7,728 nt of DNA, taken from Verrucomicrobiota bacterium. Its GTDB lineage: Bacteria; Verrucomicrobiota; Verrucomicrobiia; Limisphaerales; UBA11358. The stretch is taken from the NCBI GenBank assembly GCA_026225155.1, contig JAMFSG010000388.1:1-7728 (forward strand), given 5' to 3'. The stretch's first letter is position 1, and every line of letters begins with the position of its first letter. The notes beneath the pieces are model-generated. The model ran no database searches, was not told the DNA's origin, and saw nothing but the letters and a program-made list of their open reading frames with translations. Of the stretch, positions 6,232-7,728 are shown piece after piece. The translations under genes and the position numbers were made by a program.

Positions 6232-6462
6232 TCACAAGTCCAATTTGTCGGCGATCCACAGTGCGAGAGCTTTGGCTTTGATCAGCATGATGAGGCCGAT
6301 CAATAACGGCAGCGAGCGGATGAGGCACGGAACAATTTGTATCGGCGTCTGGTTATGCTGGTTGACAACGAGATACAAGGCAATTTCCACCGCCGTCCAA
6401 CAGATCAAGGCGCAGGCGGTGAAACGGACGAGCATCAAGGCTCCGCGTTCGGGCGCTTCCAT
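6232..6462 (-). CDS. Small two-helix membrane protein in the GH57/DUF4912 block
   Basis: A 76-residue protein with two hydrophobic segments, about 11-33 and 44-61, joined by a short polar loop (NQHNQTP). It ends in a KAKALALWIADKLDL amphipathic tail. It starts 12 bases after the stop of the DUF4912 gene, so translational coupling is likely. A second start at the ATG at 6435 (67 residues) has a GGAG at 6444-6441 with good spacing, the only Shine-Dalgarno-like sequence before a start in this window, and may be the real start because it also trims the charged N-terminal EAPERGA. No known domain is recognised. Similar short membrane proteins beside DUF4912 genes are something I recall loosely from Verrucomicrobia. 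It could anchor or assist the neighbouring proteins at the membrane, but that is inference. Confidence 0.65.
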   Translation of the reverse strand: MEAPERGALMLVRFTACALICWTAVEIALYLVVNQHNQTPIQIVPCLIRSLPLLIGLIMLIKAKALALWIADKLDL

Positions 6463-6474
6463 GCGAGGAAAAAA

Positions 6475-7728
6475 TTACAGATTTTCAGCCAGCGGCGGTT
6501 TGAGCGACGGGTCTTGCGGATGCGCGCCGACATCGCCGAGGTATTGTGTTTCGCGGACAAATTTCAAATCCGCCGCACGCGCATCATCGCCACTCACAGA
6601 AACGGCGACGGCGGGCAGGTCGTAATTTCCATCCGGCAGCGCGAAGCGATAGCTGAAGGTGCCGTCGGAACGCAATTTGATTTCATGTCCGCCGAGCGTG
6701 ACTTTCGCATCCGGTTCCGTCGCGCCGTAAATAATTAATTCTGCGTTGACGTTGAACCAAAAGCCTTTATTTTTTTCCATGCCGCCGAATGGGCTGGTCG
6801 GACTTGAAAGTCCGAGGCTGGAAATTCCAAACGCGGTCGAAGGCGACGAAACATCGTGCGCCAAACGGCGACGAATGAGTTCGGTGATTTCGAGCGAACC
6901 CATCCAGATGCGGCGCGTCTGGTCAATATTGATGATCCGCGCGAGTGCCTGTTCTTGTTGCGGCGTCCAAACGCGCGCCGGTCCGGGCGTGCCAGGATGA
7001 TTAGAATTACCGGGCGCAAAAGCAGCGGCGGTGAAACGCGGCAAATCAGGATGGCCGGCGCGACGCAATTCTTCGATGGCTTGCGCGAGCGGAATATTAT
7101 CGCGCACAGCTTCTTCGATGATTTGCATCAAGCGCGCGAATGGAAATTCAAACGGAATCGTGGCGAATTCCGCCGCGTCATCTTTGGAAGCGGCGTCCGG
7201 CGGCGTGACGGTGCCGCTGGAATTGGCGACGCGCGTCCATTTGCCGAGCGCAGAATAATAGCCGAGTTCCGCCGCGTAAGAATTTCCCGCGCGTTCGACG
7301 TGCGCAAACCAGTGGCGGGATTCGGGGTGGACGTGGATTTCGTAAGCGGGATGACCTTCAATTTTACCGGCAAAGATGCGAAGAACTAGATGACCGTCGG
7401 TGGAAGCACTGTTGAGTTCGAGCTGCTGTTCGCGCGTCAGATCCCAGTGCGCATACAGCCAGTGGGGATCGCGCGCGGTGAGAAATAATTTCTTCGTCCC
7501 GTAGCTTTCCGGCAGTTCGCCGCCGGAAAAACTTTGCGCGGGCGGCGTGGCGCCGAGCGAATATTTTTCGCCGGGCCCGCTGACGGGAACCGGCGCGGGC
7601 GCATCACCTTCGAGCAGAATGGCCGGAACCTCGATTTTCTTTTTCTTCGTATAAGTGCGGCGGACGACCGTGGTGGCGTCCACTTCCGTTTCCGCGTCGG
7701 CGGCTTTTTTCGCGCTTTTCGATGTGAA
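6475..7728 (-). CDS. DUF4912 domain protein, 5' end beyond the window
   Basis: The minus-strand frame is open from the window edge to the TAA at 6475-6477, giving 417 residues; the GTG at 7683 is probably internal, since 15 more codons precede it without a stop. Counting from the edge, residues 1-40 are Lys/Ala-rich and basic (SKSAKKAAD, then TYTKKKK). A Pro-rich linker follows. The DUF4912 core spans about 74-177, with DPHWLYAHWDL (87-97), EIHVHPESRHWFAHV and a GYYSALGKWTRVA ending. Residues about 185-225 are helical. A segment with RRIWMGSLEITELIRRR (273-288) follows a Gly/Pro-rich stretch. The C-terminal part (about 322-392) resembles a small Ig-like beta domain (ELIIYGATEPDAKVTLGGHEIKL). 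No signal peptide can be judged. Function is unknown; the basic N-terminus suggests binding to a polyanion or the nucleoid, but that is speculative. The downstream neighbours are the small membrane protein and the GH57 branching enzyme. Confidence 0.85.
   Translation of the reverse strand, partial: FTSKSAKKAADAETEVDATTVVRRTYTKKKKIEVPAILLEGDAPAPVPVSGPGEKYSLGATPPAQSFSGGELPESYGTKKLFLTARDPHWLYAHWDLTREQQLELNSASTDGHLVLRIFAGKIEGHPAYEIHVHPESRHWFAHVERAGNSYAAELGYYSALGKWTRVANSSGTVTPPDAASKDDAAEFATIPFEFPFARLMQIIEEAVRDNIPLAQAIEELRRAGHPDLPRFTAAAFAPGNSNHPGTPGPARVWTPQQEQALARIINIDQTRRIWMGSLEITELIRRRLAHDVSSPSTAFGISSLGLSSPTSPFGGMEKNKGFWFNVNAELIIYGATEPDAKVTLGGHEIKLRSDGTFSYRFALPDGNYDLPAVAVSVSGDDARAADLKFVRETQYLGDVGAHPQDPSLKPPLAENL

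Overview
The window looks like a chromosomal segment of a Verrucomicrobiota bacterium, probably from the Limisphaerales/Pedosphaera part of the phylum. The pointers are a VPDSG-CTERM-type exosortase sorting tail, a secreted jelly-roll plus Cache-like protein, a DUF4912 protein upstream of a GH57 glucan branching enzyme, near absence of Shine-Dalgarno sequences, and short palindromes with three-base loops between genes. The assignment comes from recognising families, not from a database search.

Layout. Bases 1-315 hold the C-terminal end of a probable B12-binding radical SAM protein (DUF4080 type, + strand). After an AT-rich leader comes a complete class II aldolase/adducin-family enzyme (483-1304, +). 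The 377-base gap behind it contains a composite element of four hairpins (1334-1491), a well-formed intrinsic terminator (1515-1560) and a likely promoter just upstream of the next gene. Two exported proteins then face each other: a LamG-like plus Cache-like protein (1682-2731, +) and a Verrucomicrobia-type hypothetical protein (2784-3662, -), with a possible shared terminator between them. A divergent promoter region (3663-3838) leads to a small exosortase-sorted surface protein (3839-4477, +), which is lower in GC than its neighbours.

The right 3.2 kb on the minus strand is one transcriptional block, read right to left: a DUF4912 protein (5' end outside the window), a two-helix small membrane protein 12 bases after it, then, past a 163-base spacer with a GC-rich hairpin, a GH57 1,4-alpha-glucan branching enzyme. 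The block probably belongs to glycogen or alpha-glucan metabolism. The roles of DUF4912 and of the small membrane protein are unknown, and this block is the most interesting functional association here.

I saw no tRNA, rRNA, CRISPR array, transposase, phage gene or recognisable defence system. The content is mostly ordinary core and envelope functions, and nothing is convincingly a new molecular system.
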